A stretch of DNA of 21,450 nt from Pelargonium nanum (Eukaryota > Streptophyta > Magnoliopsida > Geraniales > Geraniaceae), in contig JAYMTF010001759.1 in NCBI GenBank assembly GCA_036897485.1, forward strand, positions 1 to 21,450, read 5' to 3'. The notes under the pieces are model-generated. The model saw only the letters and a program-made list of their open reading frames with translations, had not been told where the DNA came from and searched no databases. Position 1 is the stretch's first letter; each line of letters opens with the position of its first letter. Positions 1-9,735 of the stretch are shown piece by piece. The position numbers and the translations under genes were made by a program.

Positions 1-2340
1 ATACCCTAATGGTATTACTCTCATGCGAGAGACACGACCTCTACGATACAATATCCCTAGCCGCCGCTAAGGAGCCGCAGCCGCCGCCTAGGATTTTCTC
101 TCCCAAAGAGCCGCCGCACTCTAAGTAGCTAGTCTCTTGACATCTCAAGAGTTTATTACGTACGAGATTATTTAAATTGAATTGTTAAGAATATTTTATT
201 TGTAGTCGACTTTAAAAAGGTATGAAATGTCACGATTGTTCATTATAAACATACAAGTAAATAAGATAAGAACATATCGATTGATGTGCCTCTTAGATTA
301 AGGGTCAAAATTGTACAATTTAATGATCCTCTTGTCCTCATGTTAGGATAATGATATTAATTCTCTAAGGCCATGTTAATTCTTTGATATGAGTACTTTA
401 GTCCTATAATGAAAAACATGATGTTAAGTGAACATCAAGTGTGTTCGAGAAAGCACACCAGATAAGACAGAAAAAGAAGAGGGAATGAATCTCCTATGTC
501 TTCAAGACATGATGTATTTTAATTACTTATAAACTATAGTTCATGACGTGGTATCGTTTAATTAGTCGATGAGTATTATAGACATTAGATGAGCTCATGG
601 GATTCCTCTCGAATATCTAAGTAAAATATGCACCGTTACGTACCTGTAGTGCACCTTTTCTTGTTTACGCGGTGAGCTACATGGATTGCAACACTTTGCA
701 ACTCCAAGTCTCCCCGCACTTGATTACATAGACTTTCAACTCCTCACATATAGTTTTACCATAACGGCGAGCTCTAAGACGTCGCATGCAGCCCTGTCTT
801 CCACGCTCATGGACATTCTTAGGGAAGACCTTGGCAGTTGTTTGGATCCATATGTTGTGTCATCTCCCACGTTCTAAACTACCGTGGGGTTAACTTTTCA
901 AATCCTTACATGGTTTGATATCTTTGTTGAATAAAAGGATGTTGTTTCTAAGGGTGACATGTTTGGATGTCTCCCTTGATGAAGTGATATTCTTGTACAC
1001 ATATCAATTCCTCGTTGGCCAAATTATCTTATGAGAAAATTGGTCAACATCAAATGATACCACGCCATCAATCATGATTTAAGCAAGCTGACGAGGTTCA
1101 TGGATGATACTTAGAAATAGATTGTTGAGACGAATCTTAAAAAGGGTCACATAGAAGGACATTAAAGTGCTCATTGATTAAGTATATAGAGCCTTGAATA
1201 GGGTTGTGAAGAAGAATACATCAAATGAACCTTTTACGATAGTCGCGGAAAAGGACCTGGAGAAAAGGCTTTTTAAAGATAGTTGTCAAAGGACCATTGA
1301 GAAAAAACTGAGCGCACACACACATTATTCTCTGTGGATAAACTTGTCACTACAAGTCTCATAATCAGGATGACACTTATGCATTGCTATATACCATTTA
1401 GTGTTTGTAAATTGTGATGGATGTTAATGCTACTACCAATGTATAAGATTACGTAGGGTCACTTTCAAAGTGTTGTGCATATGAGGTACTCTTTGCGCTC
1501 AACGAGATCAATCAGAATGTTAAAAAAATAACAAAGCAAAATTTAAACCTTAAATATGCCGAAAATGAGCTTGAAAGCCACATATGTGTGAAAAGAAGTC
1601 TCACGGTCATGGGATGCCCATCGCGGCCATGACGATGCCCAGTAAAGATTCGATTAGATTTTATTTTCTATTTCAGATACGATACAACGTGGTTTTCTCT
1701 CTTTATAAAAAAATATTTATTTGAAACCTTTGAACCACAAAATTAAGAGCATTAGTCAGGCATAAACAAATGAGCAAGAGTCTCATTGATTGTGAGAAAC
1801 AATTATTAGAATTTACAATTAGTTTGAGAACCATTTAGTGACTTCACTTGCTGAAAGGTGCAAAAAAAGGTTTGTTGTTCTATCAATTGTTAAGTCCATT
1901 CATAAAGTAATCATGGAAAAGAAATAGTTTTTTATTTTATATTTCCACTTCCTCATTTATATTTCCACTTTCAAAAACTTCAACTTCCTCAATCAAGAAA
2001 AGAAACCCACCGGGTGTGGGCTTTAAACTTGCTTGAACTTTGAATGAATTTAATACCTATTGGGCCATTGGCCCAATTTTCATTTCTCTTTGGGCCTATA
2101 GTCAATAAACTGAAAATTGATTATGGAAATATGAGTTTAAATTTGATAGGCCCAACAAAGTAAAATATGGGAACCAGAGGTTCAGAAATGTATTAGTATA
2201 GGGCCTAGTAGATTATAGAAATGCCAATTGATCTATACATAGGGTTCACAATATTTATTTTTGTTATAAAAAAATCATTATCTAAGCAACTTTAAAAAAC
2301 AACCATTAACTAAACATTTTTGTTTTAGTTTTTATATAAC
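1..2340. other. Non-coding, unrecognised sequence
   Basis: No gene is supported here. A GC-richer patch at about 60-120 has repeated CCGCCG/GCCGC words. An open stretch without an ATG runs 1447-1632 (61 codons, Asn/Lys/Glu-rich, ending at TGA 1630-1632); it could be a decayed exon or retrotransposon piece, but no family is recognisable. Positions 2061-2154 hold a cluster of TGGGCC/GGCCCA words, listed separately. The rest is AT-rich with stops in all frames. Confidence 0.5.
2061..2154. promoter_or_regulatory. Cluster of site II-like TGGGCC motifs
   Basis: TGGGCC occurs at 2061 and 2091, and GGCCCA at 2070 and 2149. The first pair forms an inverted TGGGCCATTGGCCCA. TGGGCY ('site II') words are binding sites of TCP factors in many plant housekeeping promoters. 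No coding sequence follows within reach on either strand, so this is either a relic promoter or chance clustering. Confidence 0.25.
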
Positions 2341-2373
2341 TCTATTCTTGACCAAAGCAGGTTGGGCAAAGCG

Positions 2374-2376
2374 GTT
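2374..2376. repeat. Target-site duplication (GTT), left copy of CACTA MITE
   Basis: GTT directly before CACTA is matched by GTT at 2653-2655 directly after TAGTG. Three bases is the CACTA (En/Spm) duplication length. Confidence 0.8.
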
Positions 2377-2652
2377 CACTACAAAAAAAAACTCACGATC
2401 TGTGACAGAAATTTCTGTCACAAAATGTGATTTGTGACGGTACTGGGACAGAATAGTTCTGTCATTGTTTAGATTGTCACAAATGGTTGTTACAGAAATT
2501 TCCGTCACAGATGTGTGTTTGTGACGGAAATTTCCGTCACAAATGTATGTTTGTGACGGAAAATATAATTTCTGTCACAATTTGTGACGGAACAGTGACG
2601 AAAAAATTTCCGTCAAAGAATTCCTCCACAGTTTGTAACTTTTTTTATAGTG
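2377..2652. mobile_element. Non-autonomous CACTA (En/Spm-type) MITE, 276 bp
   Basis: The element starts CACTACAAAAAAAAACT and ends AACTTTTTTTATAGTG, so the terminal inverted repeats are near-perfect and carry the CACTA signature. A 3 bp GTT duplication flanks it. It encodes nothing. The interior is almost entirely TGTGACGG/CCGTCACA words in both orientations, the kind of subterminal repeat array that CACTA transposases bind. One 26 bp stretch (2518-2543) is a perfect palindrome built from TTTGTGACGGAAA and its complement. It would need an autonomous CACTA transposase elsewhere to move. A transcript could fold into a long hairpin, hence possible small-RNA production (inference). Confidence 0.93.
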
Positions 2653-2715
2653 GTTTAAGCGCTTCAGATTTCCTTAGAGGTATCAGGTCCGAGTCTCCCT
2701 GCATGCGGTATTCTT

Positions 2716-4880
2716 TAAGAATATTATTTAATTGTTACATCACATGTCAATTCCTCTTAATTAAAACTAGAGCTACCAATTTGTAGTCGTAGCATGATAC
2801 ATGACTCGAATACTACACGAAATTAGCATGTTTGAACTCACATTTTGAATTCGTGTAGTATTAATTTGTATTGGAGAACCTAACATGTTTAGTGGTCATT
2901 TCATGCCATCAATTCTTTTGTCAACTAGAATATGGGCTAAAATTAAACTATAAAACAAATTTCTCAGTGTCTTTGCAATAAATAAATAGTAACTAGTTAT
3001 TTATTGTGACAAAAAAAATAACTTATAGTATAAAAATAAATGAAAAGATATATAGAAGCTACCATTGCTTGCAATCTATGCATTCTAACATGGAAACTTA
3101 TATTTCAGTGTGCCCATATCCATCATTCTATATAAGCAATTCAACTAATTAGTAATAACCATTACCAAATTAACCAAACAACATATCTTTTAGCCCTGCC
3201 TTAATGTCTGCTTATACCAAATAATAATTTCTAAATATGCATATTCATCTACACTTTTAATTGATTCAATTTTCATGATACAAAGTTGTCTTTGTTTTTA
3301 CTTTAGAGGAAATTAAAAGACCTAGGTTATATGTATTCCACCATTAATTAAAATCGTCAGATTTGTTAGTTTTGTGAATTTTTCTAAAGATTGTGACTCA
3401 ATCGATTGGGAGCTCAAATTTATGTTCATAAAGTCTGGAGTTTGAAAATTAACGACATCGATATTGTATATAATATTTAAAGTTATTTATCTATAATGCA
3501 AACTTTTTTTTGTTCAATCACAGTTGCGCATAAATTACAAGTTTAAAGATCAAAAATAGATTTTTTTTTAACCCAGCAAACCAAAATTCTATGCCTCTTC
3601 TTCCCTTGGCCTGATATGAAACCTTATTAAATTATGAAAATCACGGGTGTTGTTGACATTTGAAAATGAAAATGAACCAAAACAATGAATTTCCATGTCA
3701 AACGTGATTATTTAGTTTAGTTTCAAGGTTCGAGTTTCGGTTGTTACGCATGTTTATAAAATAAATAAAAAATTAGTTTAGTTTCAAATTTCTTTTTTAG
3801 ATTATTATTTTGGTTCAAATTTTAGTTTCATGTGTACTTTTCACTTCATAACATAGCTTGGTCAAGTTCTAAAACCCAAATTTTGACATTTTACTCACTA
3901 CTAAAATTCATGTACATGTGATCAACTATGGTTAGATTTTCCATTAGTTTTTTTTTTACCTCTACATTTTCCATTAGTTTTTTTCAAAGTATCAAATAAT
4001 CTTATTTGCACACTAAAACCTTTAATTTCCGTTACCAAGTGTTTATGGTAGACAATTAAATTAATAAGTAAACTCTATAACTAAATTTTGTTGAGTGATA
4101 ATAAGTTATGATGTGGATTTAAATAATTCTCACTTACCTAAGCTTTTTTACATCATGATTTTGCACTCTAAAATCAATATATCTAAAAAGTTAATGCTCT
4201 ATCTTTTGAGGATGGGCAAAAAGGTGATGATCATTAATGTACACTTTACAAAAGAATCTATTTTATGTAAATACATTGCTACACAGCTAGAATATTGATC
4301 ATCATGCAAAAGCAAGAGCAAAAGATAATATTGAATTTTATGTCTGCAAATGGTAAGAGAAAATAACATAACTTTAAGTTTGTAGCTTTATTAAAAATTT
4401 ATTGGAAGAAGAATCTACTAAACCAAGCTTGTTTCCACTCTTTTCAAAATTCTCCTTATTAATAGAGAACTTGTTGGTGCTTTAATTAATTAACTATTAA
4501 TAGTAATTCATTAGAGCTTGTCTAGCTTGCCTCCACCATGACTTTTAGAAGTCAATTTTCATGGAAATCATGCATAATTCTATGTGGGAAATCAAAACAT
4601 TCTTTAATGACTTTGTGAACAAAGAGGCACAGAATTTTTGCTACTATAATTCCCATGCATGATCAAGAAAGATGAAAATTAGTAATTAAACTGGTTAGTT
4701 ACTTGTTATATCAATTACGTGTGTGCATTTCATAAGATATATATAAAATAAATTAAATGTGAAATCTTTAATTCAGAATAGAAATTAGTGGGTAAATCTA
4801 CCATTGTTGGTATATGTAAAACAAATTCAATATGTATTCATTAATCTTAAGGATGGTCATGATGCATCAAAAAAACTCGC
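2716..4880. other. AT-rich spacer without supported genes
   Basis: Very AT-rich with homopolymer A/T runs and stops in every frame. Open stretches near 4095-4298 have neither coding character nor a recognisable family. Small structures are a 13 bp inverted repeat at 2809-2862 and a duplicated ATTTTCCATTAGTTTTTTT motif near 3937-3985 (31 bp apart). Otherwise nothing is seen. Confidence 0.6.
2809..2862. repeat. Small perfect inverted repeat (13 bp arms)
   Basis: AATACTACACGAA at 2809-2821 is the exact complement of TTCGTGTAGTATT at 2850-2862, leaving a 28 nt loop. It could be a miniature element end pair or a simple hairpin; no flanking duplication is clear. Confidence 0.6.
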
Positions 4881-4895
4881 AACTCCCAAATACTT
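4881..4895. repeat. LINE target-site duplication, 3'-side copy
   Basis: AACTCCCAAATACTT here is identical over 15 bp to 11273-11287. It abuts the T run that is the LINE poly(A) tail read on the plus strand. The last two T residues may belong to the tail. Confidence 0.95.
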
Positions 4896-4922
4896 TTTTT
4901 TTTTTATAAGCAAGCAGTAATT

Positions 4923-4928
4923 TTTATT
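4923..4928 (-). terminator. LINE polyadenylation signal AATAAA
   Basis: AATAAA on the minus strand lies about 20 nt before the poly(A) tract (T run ending at 4905), the expected spacing for the 3' end of an L1 transcript. Confidence 0.75.
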
Positions 4929-5040
4929 CATCAAACTCGAAGGCTCAAATAAAAGTACAAAATAAGTGCACCAAAACTATTCCAAACACGAGATAGGATC
5001 GGCCCACCAAGCATCGAAAGCAAAAGAAATGGTAAAAGTA

Positions 5041-5048
5041 CTATCAAT
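5041..5048. repeat. hAT target-site duplication, left copy
   Basis: CTATCAAT here is identical to 6016-6023. Eight bases is the length diagnostic of the hAT superfamily. Confidence 0.93.
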
Positions 5049-6015
5049 CAGGCCCGACCCTGAGCATGGGCGAGGAGGGGCGACCGCCTAGGGCCCATAC
5101 TTAAGGGGGGCCCATTTTTAAATAAATATATTAGTAGAAAAAAGAAAAAAAAAATGCATTTTTTGAGTTCAGAACACAAGACCTCGTATTAAATCAAAAC
5201 AATTCTTACCAAATGAACCATATGTTTAATTATGTTTGACATATGAAATAACTAATAAATATATTTCTATTTAGCATTGATATTTAATTTAGTTTCTATT
5301 TTCTTATAATCAACAAATTAGTTAATGAAAAAAAAAATTTGAGTAAAAAACTACTTGAATTTTAGTACATGGAAATCATTTTCAAATTACACTTATGATT
5401 TTCTATCCAATTTTAAGTAATAACGTGAAAAATATCCATATATAAGTGGGTATCTCTTAAGTTTGTTACCATAATTATCCATGAGCATAAAATAGGAAAT
5501 GTACAACACGGATCAACTCCTCCCCAAGTTTTCTAAAAAAAGAACCAAAACAATCGTTTAGAAATGAAGAGTTATATTTTATAGATTTCATAGAATTTGC
5601 AATTTTTATGACTAAATAATAATATTTTTTGCCGATATGGAACCTGCAATCCTTATGACAATAAATTATAACATTTTTAACCGATAACGTAACTCGACTA
5701 CAATCTTTATGAACCATGACTTGAGAATATTGATGACTTATTTGTTAGTATTTCATTTGATTTCAAATCTACTATCAAACATCATTTCAAAAATAATGAG
5801 ATACTAATGAACTATGATGAGTTACAAGATGACATCCATATTCTAATTGAAACTTAACTGTACATACCTTAATACCTACCACTAAAAAAATATCAGTGAT
5901 TCTTTTATTTCTATTTAATTACTAAAAAAAATTACCTCAAAATTATTTTTTTAATAACTTAAGGGCCCACGTTTCGATTTTGCCCCGGGCCTACAAAATG
6001 TTAAGAACGGCCCTG
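5049..6015. mobile_element. Non-autonomous hAT element, 967 bp, inserted in LINE ORF2
   Basis: The left end reads CAGGCCCGACCCTGAG and the right end, complemented, reads CAGGGCCGTTCTTAAC; these are imperfect terminal inverted repeats starting with hAT-typical CAGG. An 8 bp CTATCAAT duplication flanks it. The subterminal regions are GC-rich (GGGCCC words) and the interior is AT-rich with no transposase ORF, so it depends on an autonomous partner. At about 5598-5720 there are three diverged copies of a unit beginning TGCAAT.TTTATGA. Removing the element plus one duplication copy joins the LINE ORF2 reading frame to its C-terminal tail and stop, which proves the boundaries. Confidence 0.94.
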
Positions 6016-6023
6016 CTATCAAT
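6016..6023. repeat. hAT target-site duplication, right copy
   Basis: CTATCAAT directly follows the CCCTG end of the hAT element and matches 5041-5048 exactly. Confidence 0.93.
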
Positions 6024-6576
6024 ACAGGAAACAAGCGATAAAACGAAACTTTTAATACGAAGAATCGTGTCCTCCAAGGACGGGAACTGATGTCGGAAGA
6101 TGAGACCATTTCTTGCAAGCCAAATAAACCACATTGAGATCAAACATGTAGCTTCCCATAATTTTCTGCATAGTTTGCTTCCATCAAGCAAAGAGGTCCA
6201 GGATACCAGAAGATGAAAGCATGAATTTGGGAACACAGATAACACTCCCCACCATTGAAGAACAACAAACCAAACCTTGCTTGACCAAGGACAGAGCAGC
6301 AAGAGGAGGGAGCAAGTTTCACGACTCCCATCGCAAAGTTGACAGGATGCGTCCGAGGTTGCTGGTATGATTCGCCGGAAAATGAGGAAACCGAAACACG
6401 GAATACTCTCAAGTGCCGCAAGCCAAGCAAAGCATTGAATCTTAGGTGGAATATGAGGTTTCCAAATAATTTTCGAACAAGCAAATTTAAAATGCGGAGC
6501 TGCATTATAAAGAATATCAAAAGTCTTCGACGTGGAGAACTTACCCGGCCGAGAATGACTCCAAAGAACACGGTCC

Positions 6577-6581
6577 GGTAC
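6577..6581. repeat. Target-site duplication GGTAC of mini-LTR, left copy
   Basis: GGTAC is repeated at 6651-6655 on the other side of the 69 bp insert. Five bases is the usual LTR-retrotransposon duplication length. Confidence 0.8.
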
Positions 6582-6650
6582 TATTAGAGTAAAACTATTA
6601 TTGGGCCTTCAACTATCAGCTTAAGCTTTTAGTTGAGTTGGTTCTTTACA
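6582..6650 (-). mobile_element. 69 bp TRIM-like solo LTR inside LINE ORF2
   Basis: On the minus strand the insert begins TGTAAAGAACC and ends CTCTAATA. It contains AAAGCTTAAGCTGATAGTTG, a sequence I recall as typical of the very short, conserved LTRs of plant TRIM/SMART elements (from memory, not searched). It is flanked by a perfect 5 bp GGTAC duplication. Deleting 74 bp (insert plus one duplication) rejoins ORF2 in frame as ...TPAVPDRVLWSHSRPGKFS, a normal plant L1 sequence. The end is TA rather than the canonical CA, presumably by mutation. No internal region or second LTR is present, so a solo LTR fits best. Confidence 0.8.
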
Positions 6651-6655
6651 GGTAC
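6651..6655. repeat. Target-site duplication GGTAC of mini-LTR, right copy
   Basis: Identical to 6577-6581 and directly adjacent to the TG terminus of the insert on the minus strand. Confidence 0.8.
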
Positions 6656-9600
6656 AGCTGGTGTTAAAACAACAGAGCCTAAATCGAGACGAAGGCCCTC
6701 AAGGGAACCGATTTCCCAACCACGGAGGCGACGTTTGAAAAAGTTGCTGCTGCTCGGATCCTGTAACGCTTCCAAGGAGGCTGCAACGGACCAGCTTTAA
6801 TGGACGCAAAGGGAGTGCAAGCGAGGATATTTATCACGCAGTCGACCACCCGGCAGCCAACAGTCAGACCAGAATCTGCATCGGGTTCCACTTCCTATGG
6901 CCCATTTAAAACTTGCAGTACCGACTAAATCAGAAAAACCCGGAAAGTGGCGGAGGTCCAGGAGAGATTTCATGACCGGCGTTGGCTGATGAATACAAAG
7001 CTCCTCAAGCGCCCAAGCGTTGATATCCCAACCATACTTTGCGCACAAAACTTTTTTTCCAAAGCGAATCCGAATGTGAGGCGAAGCGCCACCACCACTT
7101 GGCGAGCAAACTAATATTCGCAATATCAAGTTGCCGAATCCCAAGGCCCCCATGTATACGACGATGAGTAACCTGAGACCACTTTACCTTGCAAAAGCCG
7201 CGAGCTGAGGAAGATCCCGACCACTAAAAACGTCGTTCAATTGATTCTAGCGTGTGAATGACCTTCTTCGGAGCACGAAAAAGGGACATATAAAAGAGGG
7301 GTAAGGAAGTTAAAGTCGAGCGAATCAAAGTAACCCGACCACCCTAACGAGATATACTTTAATTGCCAAAGCGCGAGTCGCTTCCTATATTTCTCAATCA
7401 CACCTAACCATGCGCTAGCTCGACGCGGGTAGCAACCGAGACGAAATCCCAAGTAGGTGATGGGGAATTCCGCCACCTGGCAGCGAAGTATGCCCGCTAA
7501 AGTATCAATTCTTGGCTGGTCGATACATATGCCTATTAATCGCGACTTAGTGAAGTTAATTTTTAGACCCGAAGCTACCTCAAAACCCCACAAGACGCTT
7601 TTAATATGCGATATGGAAGTATTCGAATCCGAGACGTCAATGAACAACACAGTGTCATCAGCAAACTGCAAATGTGAGACCGTTGAATTGCCAATATTAT
7701 TTCCTCGAAACAGCCCCTGAGACTCAGCGCGAGAGAGAAGCAAGTGAAGCGCCTCGGCTACTATTATAAAGAGGAACAACGAAAGAGGACAACCTTGTTT
7801 TACTCCCTGAGACATACGGAAATCTTTTGAAGGAGAACCATTAACAAGCACAGAGACATGGGATTGTAAACAATTTCGGACCCAAAACCGGAGCTTTGCA
7901 CCAAAACCCATTGATGATAAACAAAAATCAATGAAATCCTAATTTAACCGATCAAAAGCTTGTTGGAAATCCAACTTTAAAACAACTGATTGTACCTTAT
8001 TATGCCGAGCCGAGTGTATAATTTCCCCGGCTATGAATACGTTGTCCAAGAGCTGACGATCCTTCACAAAAGCACTCTGTGTGTCACTAATTAAATTACC
8101 AATATGCGGCCGAATACGATTTGCGAGCAGCTTAGTCACAATCTTATAAGGAGCAGTAACTAAACTTATCGGTCGATAGTCATTGAATCCTTGAGGCGCT
8201 GCCACCTTGGGAACGAGAGCCAAAATAGCCGAATTAAATCCCTTGCCAAGATTGCCAGTGTCCATAATGCTTTGAACGAAAGATAAAACATCTGTTTGAA
8301 GAACATTCCAGCAAGATTGGAAAAATTTCAAGCTAAAGCCATCCGGGCCTGGTGCCCGCGACCCGTCGAACCCGAACACCACCGAACGAAGCTCATCCAA
8401 GGTAATGGGACGCTCAATCTCGTCCCGCGCGGCCGGCGATAATTGAGTAAAACCCAGGCCTTCAAATAAAAGCCGATCAGCGCCGAAGTCCGTCAACCTC
8501 TCCCTGAAAAAATTCCGAGCTAAATGTTTCACAGCAACCGGGTCCTCTACCTAAACATCTTCATGCGTAACACCTGAAATGTGATTATATGCATTCCGGA
8601 AAGACGCGAATCTATGAAAGTATCCGGTATTTCGGTCTCCCTCAGCGAGCCACCGAATCCGTGATTTCTGCTTCCAAAACAAAGAAAGCTCTCTTGATTT
8701 ATTATGGAGGTCCGAAGACAAAGCTGCCCGGAAGGATAGCTCGAAGTCGGTTAGCTGAGCAAGTTCGGCTTTCCGGTCAAGCACATCGATTGGTTTCTCC
8801 AGGGCCGAGACTGCATGGTCAAGCCGACCATACACCTCGACATTCCATATTCTCAGCCTTTCCTTGAGCAGAGAGAGTTTTTTCCAAAAGCGATAGCAAG
8901 GTTGACCATATACATCAAAAGATAACCACGTTGACTGCACAGATTCATGAAAAGACTAATGCAAGAGCCAACAATTCAAAAACTTAAACGGTCGGGGTCC
9001 CCAATCGACAATAGAGAGAGAGAGATGCGAATGAGACAATGATCAGAGCATCCTCGGGCCAAACCAGATTGAACAAAATTTCCAAAGACGAAGGCCAAGT
9101 GAAAGAAACCAAAATACGATCGAGACGGCTCGCACTGGCATTAGGTCCGTACCATGTATAGCGCCTGCCATGTAATGGCAGATCAAACAGACAGCAACGG
9201 TCGATAAAATTATTAAAAGCTGAGACAGCCGAGTTAGAGACCAAGCTACTAGCTCCCTCAGAAGCTGACCGAACTGAGTTAAAGTCTCCTGCTAGCAAAC
9301 ATGACAGATTAGACTCTTCGATCACCTGAAATAATCTTTCCCAAAGCGCAAGTTTTCCCGGGTCATGAGACGGAGCATAAACATTTATAAGCAAGCAGTG
9401 GCACTTGAAAGCGTTCCAATAACCATACATAGCCACAAAGTTCTGTTCAATGAGAGAAAATGATAAAACGAAATCCCTGGAGTCCCATAGAGAGAGCAAA
9501 CCTCCGGACCGACCTACCGAAGGCGAAGATAAAAATTGTAACGACTGCAAATGCCAGAAACTTGTGATCGAAAACTGAGATAATTCGTGGAGCTTTGTTT

Positions 9601-9735
9601 CCTGTAAAAATACCACATTAGGACGGGAATTCCGTATTAGGGACCGAAGCCGGTCCCTTTTGTGCTGCGCCAAAGCGCCCCGGATGTTCCAAGAGATCAA
9701 ACACATCACGGGTCCACCGACGCAGAACAAAGAGA

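Larger units (their letters stand above)
2345..2715 (+). repeat. tRNA-derived SINE-like head, split by the CACTA MITE
   Basis: Take out the MITE and one GTT copy, and the flanks join smoothly into a tRNA-like unit. An A-box-like GGGCAAAGCGG at about 2364-2374 is followed, roughly 40 nt later, by a B-box-like AGGTCCGAGTCTCC at about 2685-2698. This spacing and order are those of the pol III promoter of plant SINEs. The 3' body and tail cannot be delimited. A decayed tRNA pseudogene is the alternative. A second unit with the same plan is at 14403-14470. Confidence 0.4.
4977..9706 (-). pseudogene. LINE ORF2 (endonuclease, reverse transcriptase, zf-RVT), disrupted
   Basis: This is the L1 ORF2 polyprotein, which nicks target DNA and reverse-transcribes the element RNA. 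It starts at ATG 9706, 29 nt after ORF1 ends. The endonuclease shows SWNIRG (N7), FLQETK (E36), INVYAP, AGDFN and RLDR. The reverse transcriptase shows KLDFQQAFD, then GVKQGCPLS and the catalytic FADD. The C-terminal part has HGGLGIRQL, AKWWWRF and a zf-RVT region with CQLCD. Damage: frameshifts around the endonuclease SDH motif (about 9010-9050), TAG at 8956-8958, 8551-8553 and 7939-7941 (Trp to stop in LNWD), a frameshift near 7330, TAG at 7224-7226, a frameshift near 7030, TAA at 6797-6799, plus the TRIM-like and hAT insertions. The original stop is TAG 4977-4979. Minus the insertions the length is 3,681 nt, about 1,226 residues, normal for plant L1 ORF2. Confidence 0.95.

Noticed and set aside
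686-877. 63-codon open frame starting with ATG
   Set aside because: No recognisable domain, no splice or promoter context, and composition like the surrounding spacer.
2487-2786. 99-codon open frame
   Set aside because: It runs through the CACTA MITE repeats and the SINE-like unit; the apparent peptide is repeat sequence read by chance.
5475-5717. 80-codon minus-strand frame inside the hAT element
   Set aside because: No similarity to a hAT transposase; low-complexity AT-rich interior of a non-autonomous element.
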